From Oscillospiraceae bacterium (GTDB lineage: Bacteria > Bacillota > Clostridia > Oscillospirales > Acutalibacteraceae), in the NCBI GenBank assembly GCA_009786735.1, contig WQRM01000011.1, positions 1-15,409 of the forward strand: 15,409 nucleotides of DNA, written 5' to 3'. The translations under genes were made by a program, and so were the position numbers. The notes beneath the pieces were generated by a model. The model was not told where the DNA came from. It worked only from the letters and a program-made list of their open reading frames with translations, and ran no database searches. Shown here piece after piece: positions 1-5,948 of the stretch (its first letter is position 1; each line of letters begins with the position of its first letter).

Positions 1-144
1 TTCCCTGCGATTGAGGGCGCATGGCAGCCGCTAACGTTTGCGCTGTTTGGTGTGCATGCGGGGCTTGCGGCTGCGCCGCTTGTGCTCGCCGCTGCGCCAT
101 TTGCGCTCGCCGCGCGGGCGTTACTTTTCTTGAAAGAAAAGTAA
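1..144 (+). CDS. C-terminal tail of a hydrophobic protein, possibly ECF transporter membrane component (5' end outside window)
   Basis: Frame 1 is open from the window edge to a TAA at 142-144 and gives the last 47 residues of a protein. The tail is very hydrophobic and alanine/leucine rich and ends in a basic/acidic LKEK, as in a membrane segment followed by a cytoplasmic end. It lies just before a twin ABC ATPase of the ECF importer type. In such clusters the gene in front of the ATPase is often the T or S membrane component, so that is the most likely identity, but 47 residues do not identify a family. Two sequence oddities shape the tail: a 21-bp near-tandem duplication (70-111) and a perfect palindrome (121-144) that supplies the last eight codons including the stop. 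The native end may therefore lie upstream, with this tail added by repeat DNA. Confidence 0.5.
   Translation, partial: FPAIEGAWQPLTFALFGVHAGLAAAPLVLAAAPFALAARALLFLKEK
70..111 (+). repeat. two tandem 21-bp imperfect repeats
   Basis: Positions 70-90 and 91-111 match at 18 of 21 bases. In frame they encode the related heptapeptides AAPLVLA and AAPFALA near the end of the partial protein. This looks like a local tandem duplication within coding sequence. Confidence 0.6.
121..144. repeat. perfect 11-bp inverted repeat with 2-nt spacer
   Basis: TTACTTTTCTT (121-131) and AAGAAAAGTAA (134-144) are exact reverse complements around GA. The repeat contains the stop codon of the partial upstream gene. 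From memory, near-identical palindromes recur between and at the ends of genes in many bacterial genomes, so this is probably a dispersed repeat. A transcription terminator on the + strand is unlikely because C and A residues follow the stem, with no T run. Confidence 0.7.
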
Positions 145-237
145 CCAAAAAAACCTAGATTTAACTTGATTATGATAGACCACAGCGAAGCGACGGAACT
201 CCACCGCAGGTGGCAAAAACATAGCGAAAGGAGCCTC

Positions 238-1845
238 ATGTTAACCATCCGCAACTTCAGCTTCACTTACCCCGAGCGCGACAAACCTGCCCTCGACGGC
301 ATCAACCTGGCGGTGCAGCCGGGCGAGTTCGTCGTGATCTGCGGGGCTTCGGGCAGCGGCAAAACCACGCTGCTGCGACAGCTTAAACCTGCGATGACAC
401 CGCATGGCACATCGACGGGGGAGTTGCTTGTTCACGGCGAGCCATTGAGCGCGCTGGATGTCCGCGCAACTGCGGCGGACATCGGCTTTGTGCAGCAGTG
501 CCCCGAAAACCAAATTGTAACCGACAGCGTGTGGCACGAGCTCGCCTTTGGGCTGGAAAGCCTGGGCGAACCCACTGCGGTCATTCGCTTGCGCGTGGCG
601 GAAATGGCGGCGTTCTTCGGCATTGAGCCATGGTTTCACCAGCGCACCGCCTCGCTTTCCGGCGGGCAAAAGCAACTGCTAAACCTCGCCAGCATCATGG
701 CCATGCAGCCGCAACTGCTGCTCCTTGATGAACCCACCAGCCAGCTTGATCCCATTGCGGCGGCGGAGTTTTTGTCCACCGTGGCGAAGCTCAACCGCGA
801 CTTGGGCATCACTGTCATCCTCACCGAGCACCGCCTGGAAGAAGCCTTCGCGCATGCCAGCCGCGCCATCGTGATGGACGGCGGGCGCATCCTCTGCGAC
901 GACGAGCCGCGCGCGGTGGGGAAGATGTTGCGTGACACAAAGCACCCCATGCAGCTCGCCATGCCCACACCCATGCGCGTGTTCGGCGATTGCTTGACCG
1001 TGGCAGAGGCGCGCGCGCGGCTTGCACAATGCGTAATTCGTAATGCGCAATGCGCAATTGATTCACCGCCTGCGCAAGGCAAATCTGTGCTCAACATGAA
1101 AGACATCAGGTTTCGCTACGACAAGCAGGGCAGCGACGTGCTGCGCGGCATGGATTTCACTGCACACGCGGGAGAGATTACGGCGATTCTCGGCGGCAAT
1201 GGTGCGGGCAAAAGCACCGCACTGGGCGTGATGTTAGGCTTGAATAAACCGCAGCGTGGCAAGGTGATGATCGGTTGCCCCCTCAGTCACGCTTCGCGTG
1301 CCAGCTCCCCCGCAAGCAGGGGAGCCTATAAGGAAGAATTTTCAATCGCCGCCGTGCCGCAAAACCCGCAGGCGCTGTTCATCGGCAAAACCGTGGAAGA
1401 AGACCTGCGCGAAATCTCGCACGACTTCGCCGAAACGGCAGTCTTATGCGCGCTTGAGGGCTTGCTGCAACATCACCCGTATGACTTGTCCGGCGGCGAG
1501 CAACAGCGGCTGGCGCTGGCAAAAGCGCTGTTGACCCGCCCGCAAATCCTGCTGCTGGACGAACCCACCAAAGGTCTTGATGCGCAGTTCAAGCAGCAAC
1601 TGGCGGGCATGTTGCACACGCTTGCGGGGCAGGGCACGTGCATCGTGTTGGTGAGCCATGACATCGAATTTTGCGCCGAATACGCCCAAGCCTGCGCGCT
1701 GATGTTTGATGGGCAGGTCATCACACAAAACACTGCGCGGGCGTTCTTCAGCGGCAATAGTTTCTACACCACGGCCGCCAATCGCATTGACCGCCGGGCG
1801 GTGACCTGCGAGGAACTGTGCACGCTCTGGTTGAACAAGAATTAG
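238..1845 (+). CDS. twin-domain ABC transporter ATP-binding protein, ECF importer type
   Basis: This 535-residue protein carries two complete ABC ATPase domains in one chain. Domain 1 has Walker A GASGSGKTT (36-44), signature LSGGQ (140-144) and Walker B LLLLDEP (160-166). Domain 2 has Walker A GGNGAGKST (319-327), signature LSGGEQQR (417-424) and Walker B ILLLDEP (437-443). This matches fused EcfA1/EcfA2-type ATPases, which power uptake of vitamins or other small substrates with a T and an S membrane protein. The substrate cannot be read from the ATPase. ATG 238 was chosen because AAAGGAG (227-233) sits 4 nt upstream and the protein then starts directly at the first ABC strand; an in-frame ATG at 166 would add 24 unsupported residues. 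Two short dispersed repeats lie in frame: about residues 262-275 in the interdomain linker, and about 347-368 between Walker A and the Q-loop of domain 2. Both nucleotide-binding motif sets remain intact. Confidence 0.9.
   Translation: MLTIRNFSFTYPERDKPALDGINLAVQPGEFVVICGASGSGKTTLLRQLKPAMTPHGTSTGELLVHGEPLSALDVRATAADIGFVQQCPENQIVTDSVWHELAFGLESLGEPTAVIRLRVAEMAAFFGIEPWFHQRTASLSGGQKQLLNLASIMAMQPQLLLLDEPTSQLDPIAAAEFLSTVAKLNRDLGITVILTEHRLEEAFAHASRAIVMDGGRILCDDEPRAVGKMLRDTKHPMQLAMPTPMRVFGDCLTVAEARARLAQCVIRNAQCAIDSPPAQGKSVLNMKDIRFRYDKQGSDVLRGMDFTAHAGEITAILGGNGAGKSTALGVMLGLNKPQRGKVMIGCPLSHASRASSPASRGAYKEEFSIAAVPQNPQALFIGKTVEEDLREISHDFAETAVLCALEGLLQHHPYDLSGGEQQRLALAKALLTRPQILLLDEPTKGLDAQFKQQLAGMLHTLAGQGTCIVLVSHDIEFCAEYAQACALMFDGQVITQNTARAFFSGNSFYTTAANRIDRRAVTCEELCTLWLNKN
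1021..1060. repeat. dispersed IRNAQ-encoding short repeat inside the ABC ATPase gene (copy A)
   Basis: The segment is built from alternating units resembling AATTCGT and AATGCGC and encodes LAQCVIRNAQCAI in the linker between the two ATPase domains. Its core at 1036-1052 matches 16 of 17 bases with 11794-11810 in the pseudouridine synthase gene. Both copies are read in the same frame. It interrupts no conserved ATPase motif. Confidence 0.65.
1276..1341. repeat. dispersed two-hairpin repeat element inserted in frame in the ABC ATPase gene
   Basis: The segment contains two adjacent perfect hairpins. CACGC/GCGTG has a 3-nt loop (1288-1300), and GCTCCCC/GGGGAGC has an 8-nt loop (1304-1325). It encodes a stretch starting CPLSHASRASS, with no counterpart in the usual ABC fold, between the strand after Walker A and the Q-loop (VPQNPQ). 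From memory, elements of this look (CCCCTCAGTCACGC... followed by GCTCCCC...GGGGAGC) are abundant dispersed repeats in clostridial and related genomes, usually between genes. The length of about 66 bp is an estimate because the borders are unclear. Confidence 0.65.
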
Positions 1846-1865
1846 CAAAACTCGTGCGAAAAGCC

Positions 1866-1894
1866 TTGCATGTCAGCACAAAATGTGGTACAAT
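1866..1894 (+). promoter_or_regulatory. sigma-A type promoter of the hydrolase-nrdR unit
   Basis: TTGCAT (1866-1871) is separated by 17 bp from TACAAT (1889-1894). A TG at 1886-1887 forms an extended -10. Transcription would start near 1901, about 43 nt before the hydrolase start codon. Confidence 0.7.
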
Positions 1895-1943
1895 AAGTTG
1901 GTTGCTAACGTCATCTGAACGATAGCGCGCAAAGGAGCATCCC

Positions 1944-2705
1944 ATGCCAAAACAACGCAAACACAAACACTCCGCCCCGGGACAGCTTGTTCAAATCAAC
2001 GGACGCAACATGCATGTCTTTTCTGCGGGCGAAGGCGCAAACACGTTTATCTTTTTAGCTGGCAGCGGCACACGCTACCCCACAACAGACTTTGAGCCGC
2101 TTTGGTCGATTCTTGCCAAAAGCAACAAAATTGCTGTGGTTGAGCGAGCCGGTTACGGCTGGAGCGACATCTCGGACAACGCACCGCGCGATATCGACAC
2201 GTTGCTCGCTGAAACACGCGAAGCACTGCGCCAAGCGCAAATTGCGCCGCCATATATTCTTGTGCCGCACTCCATGTCCGGGCTGGAAACCTTGTATTGG
2301 GCGCAAAATCACCGTGAAGAAGTCCGCGCGATCATTGGTCTAGACTCAACGCACCCAGAATATTACGACAACGCTGAAGTACAACTCGGCATTGTCAAAA
2401 TCATGGCAAAGCTCGGCATCATCACTTCCGACATGCTAAACGAGGGGCTTTGTATTTATAAAAATTCCGACATCGTCAAGGCAAAGCCATTCCCCGCCGA
2501 TGTGCCCGCGTATATCTTTATCTCGGATGGGAAATTCGCTCGCCCCGCCAAATGCAAAAACTGGGGCGAATTATTGGCAGCACACGCGCAACAATTCACC
2601 AACGGCAAGCACATGTTCACCGATTGCGGGCACTATGTGCACCACCACAAAGCAAAAGAAATTGCTGCGGAAATTGAAACGTTTATCGCGGCTATTACCC
2701 CATAA
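1944..2705 (+). CDS. alpha/beta hydrolase
   Basis: A 253-residue single-domain alpha/beta hydrolase without signal peptide, so probably cytoplasmic. The oxyanion-hole strand reads FIFLAGSGTRYP (about 35-46). The nucleophile elbow is VPHSMSG with Ser110 as nucleophile; the usual small residues around it are replaced by Pro and Ser, a variant seen in some Firmicutes members of the family. His230 in DCGHYVHHH fits the catalytic histidine, and Asp195 in FISDG is the likely acid. The family includes esterases, peptidases and lactonases, and the substrate cannot be told. ATG 1944 follows AAAGGAG (1931-1937) by 6 nt. It is the first gene after a promoter, and only 23 nt separate it from nrdR, so the two are probably cotranscribed. 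Confidence 0.85.
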   Translation: MPKQRKHKHSAPGQLVQINGRNMHVFSAGEGANTFIFLAGSGTRYPTTDFEPLWSILAKSNKIAVVERAGYGWSDISDNAPRDIDTLLAETREALRQAQIAPPYILVPHSMSGLETLYWAQNHREEVRAIIGLDSTHPEYYDNAEVQLGIVKIMAKLGIITSDMLNEGLCIYKNSDIVKAKPFPADVPAYIFISDGKFARPAKCKNWGELLAAHAQQFTNGKHMFTDCGHYVHHHKAKEIAAEIETFIAAITP

Positions 2706-2728
2706 ATTCACCAACCGGAGGTCTCCTC

Positions 2729-3187
2729 ATGAAATGCCCATATTGCTCCTGCGACGAAAGCAAAGTGATTGACTCACGCCCCACCGATGACAACGAGCGC
2801 ATCCGCCGCCGCCGCGAGTGCATCGAGTGCCGCAAGCGCTTCACCACCTACGAAATCGTGGAAACCGTGCCGCTAACGGTCATCAAAAAAGGCGGCGCGC
2901 GTGAAAGCTTTGACCGGCAAAAGCTGTTTAACTCCCTGCGCCGTGCGTGCGACAAACGCGCCGTGCCGCTTGATGCCATCGACCAAGCCGTGGATGCCAT
3001 TGAGCTTGCGCTGCAAAACTCCATGGAGCGCGAAATCCCCACCGAGCGCATCGGCCAGCTGGCCATGGAGCACCTGAAAGTTCTCGACGAGGTTAGCTAC
3101 ATCCGCTTCGCCAGCGTGTATCGCGAGTTCAAAGACCTGCATTCCTTCATGGAAGAGCTGGAAACCATGCTGAAAATGAAGAAGTAG
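2729..3187 (+). CDS. nrdR: transcriptional repressor NrdR
   Basis: This 152-residue protein has the family's full length and layout. The N-terminal zinc ribbon has Cys3-Pro-Tyr-Cys6 and Cys31-Ile-Glu-Cys34, followed by the basic KRFTTYE junction. An ATP-cone domain covers about residues 46-136 (VIKKGGARESFDRQKL onward). NrdR senses the ATP/dATP balance through the ATP cone and represses ribonucleotide reductase genes by binding NrdR boxes. No ribonucleotide reductase gene lies in this window, so it acts in trans. ATG 2729 has GGAGG at 2717-2721. It is probably cotranscribed with the upstream hydrolase. Confidence 0.97.
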   Translation: MKCPYCSCDESKVIDSRPTDDNERIRRRRECIECRKRFTTYEIVETVPLTVIKKGGARESFDRQKLFNSLRRACDKRAVPLDAIDQAVDAIELALQNSMEREIPTERIGQLAMEHLKVLDEVSYIRFASVYREFKDLHSFMEELETMLKMKK

Positions 3188-3189
3188 TA

Positions 3190-3218
3190 TTGACAACGCA
3201 CATCTTTTGTGCTACAAT
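3190..3218 (+). promoter_or_regulatory. consensus sigma-A promoter of the antitoxin-yibE/F unit
   Basis: A perfect TTGACA (3190-3195) is separated by 17 bp from TACAAT (3213-3218), with an extended -10 TG at 3210-3211. It begins 3 bp after the nrdR stop. This is the closest match to consensus in the window, as expected for a toxin-antitoxin promoter, which is usually repressed by its own antitoxin. A small imperfect palindrome, GCACATCTTTTGTGC (3198-3212), lies in the spacer and could be an operator. Confidence 0.85.
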
Positions 3219-3247
3219 GCATATACTACGACAAAAAGGAGATGTGC

Positions 3248-3517
3248 ATGATGACCACGAACATTAGCCTGCGCATGGACCCCGAACTGAAAAAACAAGC
3301 GGAAGAATTATTCTATGACCTTGGGCTGAACATGTCCACTGCGTTAACCATGTTTTTGCGGCAAGCGGTGCGTAGCCAGGGCATTCCCTTTGAAGTGTCG
3401 CGCACGCCCAATGCCGACACCATGGAAGCTTTGGAAGAAAGCTTGCGCATTGCGCGTGATCCAAACGCCAAAAGTTACCGCAACCTTGACGAACTATTCG
3501 GGGATTTGCGCGCATGA
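3248..3517 (+). CDS. DinJ/RelB-family antitoxin (orphaned)
   Basis: An 89-residue protein with the ribbon-helix-helix N-terminus of the RelB/DinJ family. The strand TTNISLRMD is followed by helices running through KKQAEELFYDLGLNMSTALTMFLRQAV, and IPFEVSR is the typical family hinge. The C-terminal half (EESLRIARDPNAKSYRNLDE) matches the toxin-wrapping tail of DinJ-type antitoxins. Such proteins neutralise a YafQ-type mRNA interferase and repress their own promoter. AAGGAG at 3236-3241 serves ATG 3248; ATG 3251 (MTTNIS) is equally plausible, and ATG 3242 is too close to the SD. The toxin expected immediately downstream survives only as a fragment, so this antitoxin appears to be without its partner and may now act as an autorepressor or against another toxin elsewhere. 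Confidence 0.88.
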   Translation: MMTTNISLRMDPELKKQAEELFYDLGLNMSTALTMFLRQAVRSQGIPFEVSRTPNADTMEALEESLRIARDPNAKSYRNLDELFGDLRA

Positions 3518-3617
3518 AATACACATCCAACCAGATTGGCTGCTGGTGTATCGCATAGAAGAAGACATTCTCGTTCTGGTGCTTTCCAGAACGGGAACGC
3601 GTAGCGATTTGTTTTGA
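3514..3617 (+). pseudogene. 3' remnant of a YafQ-type toxin gene
   Basis: From 3516 one frame reads EIHIQPDWLLVYRIEED and continues to RTGTRSDLF, stopping at TGA 3615-3617. This is the C-terminal third (33 codons) of a YafQ-family mRNA interferase, normally about 90 residues. The conserved HxxPDW block is intact. The histidine expected in the RTGTH segment, a catalytic residue in E. coli YafQ, is Arg. The first roughly 60 codons are missing and the homology starts directly at the antitoxin stop. The ATG at 3514 overlaps that stop (ATGA), as toxin starts often do, but leads after 14 codons to TAG in the wrong frame. A deletion that removed the toxin body is the simplest explanation. No functional toxin can be made. 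Confidence 0.8.
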
Positions 3618-3630
3618 CATAAGGAGTCAC

Positions 3631-4821
3631 ATGAAAAAACTCAACAAAAACCGCGTCATCTACTTCACCGCCGTGCTGCTGGCCTGCGCGATCTTCCTGC
3701 TGGTAGGCAATCGGCTGGCAGGGGAATGGTCGCTGGGCGCGTTTGCGGGCGATTATGGCGACATCTATCAACGTGCGCGCGTGCTGCGCATCATCGACCG
3801 CAGCGTGGAAGAAAGCGAGTGGACCGGCGACATCCTCACCGACATCATCTTCAGCGCCGAAATCACCCACGGACCACAGCGCGGCAGCCGGCTCATTGGC
3901 ACGCAAACGCTGTCCACCATGACCGGAACGGACGAGCGTGAGGTGCGCGAAGGCGACCGCGTGCTGGTGGGCACAATCCCCGGCACGGACATGCACTACC
4001 TCGGCAACTTTTTGCGCAGCAACACGCTGCTTGTGCTGGCGGGCATTTTCTTTCTGCTGGTGGTGCTGTTTGGTGGCATCAAAGGCTTCAATTCGCTGGT
4101 CGCGCTGGGGCTCATCGGCGCGTCGATTTTCATGATTTTCATCCCCGCGCTGTTCAGCGGCCGCAACATCTATGCGCTGACGATGATCATCAGCGTGTTT
4201 GCGGTGCTGGCGACCCTCGCCATCGTCGTGGGTCCACACAAAAAGACGCTCACGGCCATTGCGGGCTGTTTGGGCGGCGTGGCGGTGAGCGCAGGGCTGA
4301 TGCTGCTGATGACCCGCCTGCTGCACCTCACCGGCGACTACAGCAGCGACACGATGATGTTGCAAAACCTCCCCATTGCCATTGACCTGCAGGGCATTGT
4401 GTTCGCGGGGGTCATTTTGGGCGCTGTGGGCGCGATCATGGACGTGGCGATGTCCATGTCCTCCTCGCTGTGGGAATTGCGCGAAGCCGACCCAACCGCC
4501 AGCGTCAAGCGGCTGTTCAGCTCCGGCATGAACATCGGGCGCGATGTGCTGGGCACGATGCTCAACACCCTGGTGCTGGCCTATGTGGGCAGCTCGCTCA
4601 CCGTGATTTTGCTGCTGGTGAGCTACAGCGGCTCGGTGATGGAAGTGCTGAACATGGAGATGATTGTGGTGGAGATTCTGCGTGCGCTGGTGGGCAGCTT
4701 TGGCATGCTGCTGACCATCCCGCTCACGGCGGGCATCTGCGCGTGGTTGTACTCCCGCAACGCAACAACTGCCGCACCCGCTGAACCCGCCATTGCCACC
4801 GACACTGACGAAGACCTGTAA
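3631..4821 (+). CDS. YibE/F family membrane protein
   Basis: A 396-residue polytopic membrane protein with about eight predicted membrane segments. A signal-anchor helix lies at about 9-26, followed by an extracytoplasmic region of about 100 residues (27-129). Helices then follow at about 131-148, 153-175, 180-200, 206-230, 250-275, 308-333 and 345-372. The blocks MDVAMSMSSSLWEL (270-283) and LNTLVLAYVGSSL (from 311) are hallmarks of the YibE/F family (PF07907), whose biochemical role is not established. The C-terminus is Ala/Thr rich and acidic. ATG 3631 follows AAGGAG (3621-3626) and lies 13 nt after the toxin remnant. It is probably read from the antitoxin promoter, which would put it under antitoxin control, and is followed at once by a lipoprotein gene. 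Confidence 0.88.
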   Translation: MKKLNKNRVIYFTAVLLACAIFLLVGNRLAGEWSLGAFAGDYGDIYQRARVLRIIDRSVEESEWTGDILTDIIFSAEITHGPQRGSRLIGTQTLSTMTGTDEREVREGDRVLVGTIPGTDMHYLGNFLRSNTLLVLAGIFFLLVVLFGGIKGFNSLVALGLIGASIFMIFIPALFSGRNIYALTMIISVFAVLATLAIVVGPHKKTLTAIAGCLGGVAVSAGLMLLMTRLLHLTGDYSSDTMMLQNLPIAIDLQGIVFAGVILGAVGAIMDVAMSMSSSLWELREADPTASVKRLFSSGMNIGRDVLGTMLNTLVLAYVGSSLTVILLLVSYSGSVMEVLNMEMIVVEILRALVGSFGMLLTIPLTAGICAWLYSRNATTAAPAEPAIATDTDEDL

Positions 4822-4833
4822 GGAGGATTCGCG

Positions 4834-5328
4834 ATGAAGAAACTAACTGTATTGTTGCTTTGCCTTGCGCTGCTTGGCGCGTGTGCCGCGCCTTTGCAAG
4901 ATGGACCCGAACCGTTAATCGTGTCGCAAACTGAAGAGTTGGTTGCCTTGCTGGCTGAGCACGGCTTCGCATTGGACGAACAGTATTGGTCACAGGAGAT
5001 AACTCGCCACACACACCTTGAAGTCTACGCGCGATATTTCCGCAATGCCGAGGACATATTTATCGGCATCACGGTTTATGAGTTTGCCTCCACTGAAGAT
5101 GCACAGCGCAACGCAAACTTTGTGCAACCAAATGGTCTGACCATCGAACGACCAAGCGACGACATCCACCGCTATGTCACGTCAATTAGTTTCATCAGCC
5201 AGCCCCATTGGTTTTTACACGACACAATGATTGTGCGTTACGTTGGCAGCAACGCCGAGTTCATTGACGTGCTCACCGAGGTTTTGGGCGAGCACTTTGC
5301 GGGGCATGGCATCGTTAACCCGCGCTAA
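4834..5328 (+). CDS. small putative lipoprotein of unknown function
   Basis: A 164-residue protein with a clear type II signal peptide: MKK, a hydrophobic core, then lipobox LGAC with Cys17 as the expected lipidation site. The mature part would therefore be tethered to the outer face of the membrane. It is a single globular stretch of about 145 residues with alternating strands and helices (EVYARYFRNAEDIFIGITVY, then STEDAQRNANF). I do not recognise the family. The SD TAAGGAGG (4819-4826) overlaps the stop of the YibE/F gene, and 12 nt separate the two genes, so they should be cotranscribed and may work together at the membrane. Confidence 0.8.
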   Translation: MKKLTVLLLCLALLGACAAPLQDGPEPLIVSQTEELVALLAEHGFALDEQYWSQEITRHTHLEVYARYFRNAEDIFIGITVYEFASTEDAQRNANFVQPNGLTIERPSDDIHRYVTSISFISQPHWFLHDTMIVRYVGSNAEFIDVLTEVLGEHFAGHGIVNPR

Positions 5329-5478
5329 TCCTGCACCGATGTACCGCACAAAACTTCACCGCATCGAAGACTAAAGCGACAAAATTCCGAAATATACCAC
5401 GCCACAGCGTTGTCACGGCAAAACCTGCCACTGCCGCCACAATCAAAAAATCTTTCCTGTTTTAACAAGCATTTCCTA
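5329..5478. other. intergenic stretch without recognisable gene or terminator
   Basis: The sequence between the lipoprotein stop and the next promoter is more AT rich than its surroundings. I see only a 4-bp GGCA/TGCC stem around 5419-5431 without a T run, and no coding signal. Confidence 0.5.
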
Positions 5479-5507
5479 TTGACTTTCACGCTTTCATGCA
5501 CTATAAT
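5479..5507 (+). promoter_or_regulatory. near-consensus sigma-A promoter of the YerC-like regulator unit
   Basis: TTGACT (5479-5484), a 17-bp spacer and a perfect TATAAT (5502-5507). Transcription would start near 5514, giving a leader of about 90 nt before the TTG start codon of the regulator. Confidence 0.85.
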
Positions 5508-5548
5508 GCTGTTATAAGCTTGCGGCGTGGTCTAGGGGAGGCAGCACC

Positions 5549-5563
5549 GTGTGTATGGCTTAA
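5549..5563 (+). other. possible four-codon mini-ORF in the leader of the YerC-like gene
   Basis: AGGGGAGG at 5534-5541 is a strong Shine-Dalgarno 7 nt upstream of GTG TGT ATG GCT TAA. It lies in the leader, about 40 nt before the TTG start of the regulator. Spacing and SD strength are as good as for real genes in the window. Function is unknown and chance is possible. Confidence 0.25.
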
Positions 5564-5603
5564 CAGACGTAAAAAAAAGAAGTGAAACAGGAGGAGAAGC
5601 ATC

Positions 5604-5948
5604 TTGAACAACAGTATTCAAAAACTCAGCAACGATTATCTATTCCGGGCAGTGCTTTCGCTAAAAAACATGGACGAGTGCCGCGATTTTTTTGAGGACC
5701 TGTGCACCGCGCAGGAGCTCAAAGCCATTTCGCAGCGCATCATCGTGGCAAAAATGCTTAGCGACAAACGCGTGTACAGCGACATCGTGAAGGAAACTTC
5801 TGCGTCCACCGCAACCATCAGCCGCGTGAACCGCAGCTTGGTTTATGGCAACGACAGCTTCCGCACCGTTTTCCCGCGCCTTCCCCGCCGCTGGGACGTT
5901 GAAATGAGCGAAACCGAGTTCGACGACGAGGATATACAAGGCGAATGA
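5604..5948 (+). CDS. YerC/YecD family TrpR-like DNA-binding protein
   Basis: A 114-residue protein of the Trp-repressor superfamily, YerC/YecD type. The N-terminal helices contain FFEDLCTAQELKAISQRI (about 29-46), which matches the family. The helix-turn-helix ends in the strongly conserved SASTATISRVNRSL block (about 66-79). Its target genes are unknown; the family binds DNA as a dimer, and tryptophan binding has not been shown for this branch. A very acidic tail (SETEFDDEDIQGE) follows. The start is TTG 5604, chosen because AGGAGGAG (5589-5596) sits 7 nt upstream and the protein then has the normal N-terminus. The stop overlaps the ATG of the methyltransferase gene (ATGA), indicating translational coupling. 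Confidence 0.88.
   Translation: MNNSIQKLSNDYLFRAVLSLKNMDECRDFFEDLCTAQELKAISQRIIVAKMLSDKRVYSDIVKETSASTATISRVNRSLVYGNDSFRTVFPRLPRRWDVEMSETEFDDEDIQGE

Noticed and set aside
121..150. Intrinsic terminator after the partial upstream gene
   Set aside because: The palindrome is not followed by a T run on the + strand; it is better described as a dispersed inverted repeat.
166..237. Upstream in-frame ATG of the ABC ATPase that would add 24 residues
   Set aside because: There is no SD before 166, whereas AAAGGAG lies just upstream of ATG 238 and the protein fold begins there.
2706..2728. NrdR box upstream of nrdR (autoregulation)
   Set aside because: The 23-nt gap is filled by the ribosome binding site and shows no pair of NrdR-box-like repeats.
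3514..3558. 14-codon ORF starting at the ATGA overlap after the antitoxin (MKYTSNQIGCWCIA)
   Set aside because: It is the out-of-frame remains of the former toxin start followed by toxin sequence in another frame; no independent gene is supported.
3475..4365. 296-codon minus-strand open frame rich in His and Gln
   Set aside because: Its composition is the typical antisense of a GC-rich gene, and it runs across the YibE/F gene and the toxin remnant without any family motif.
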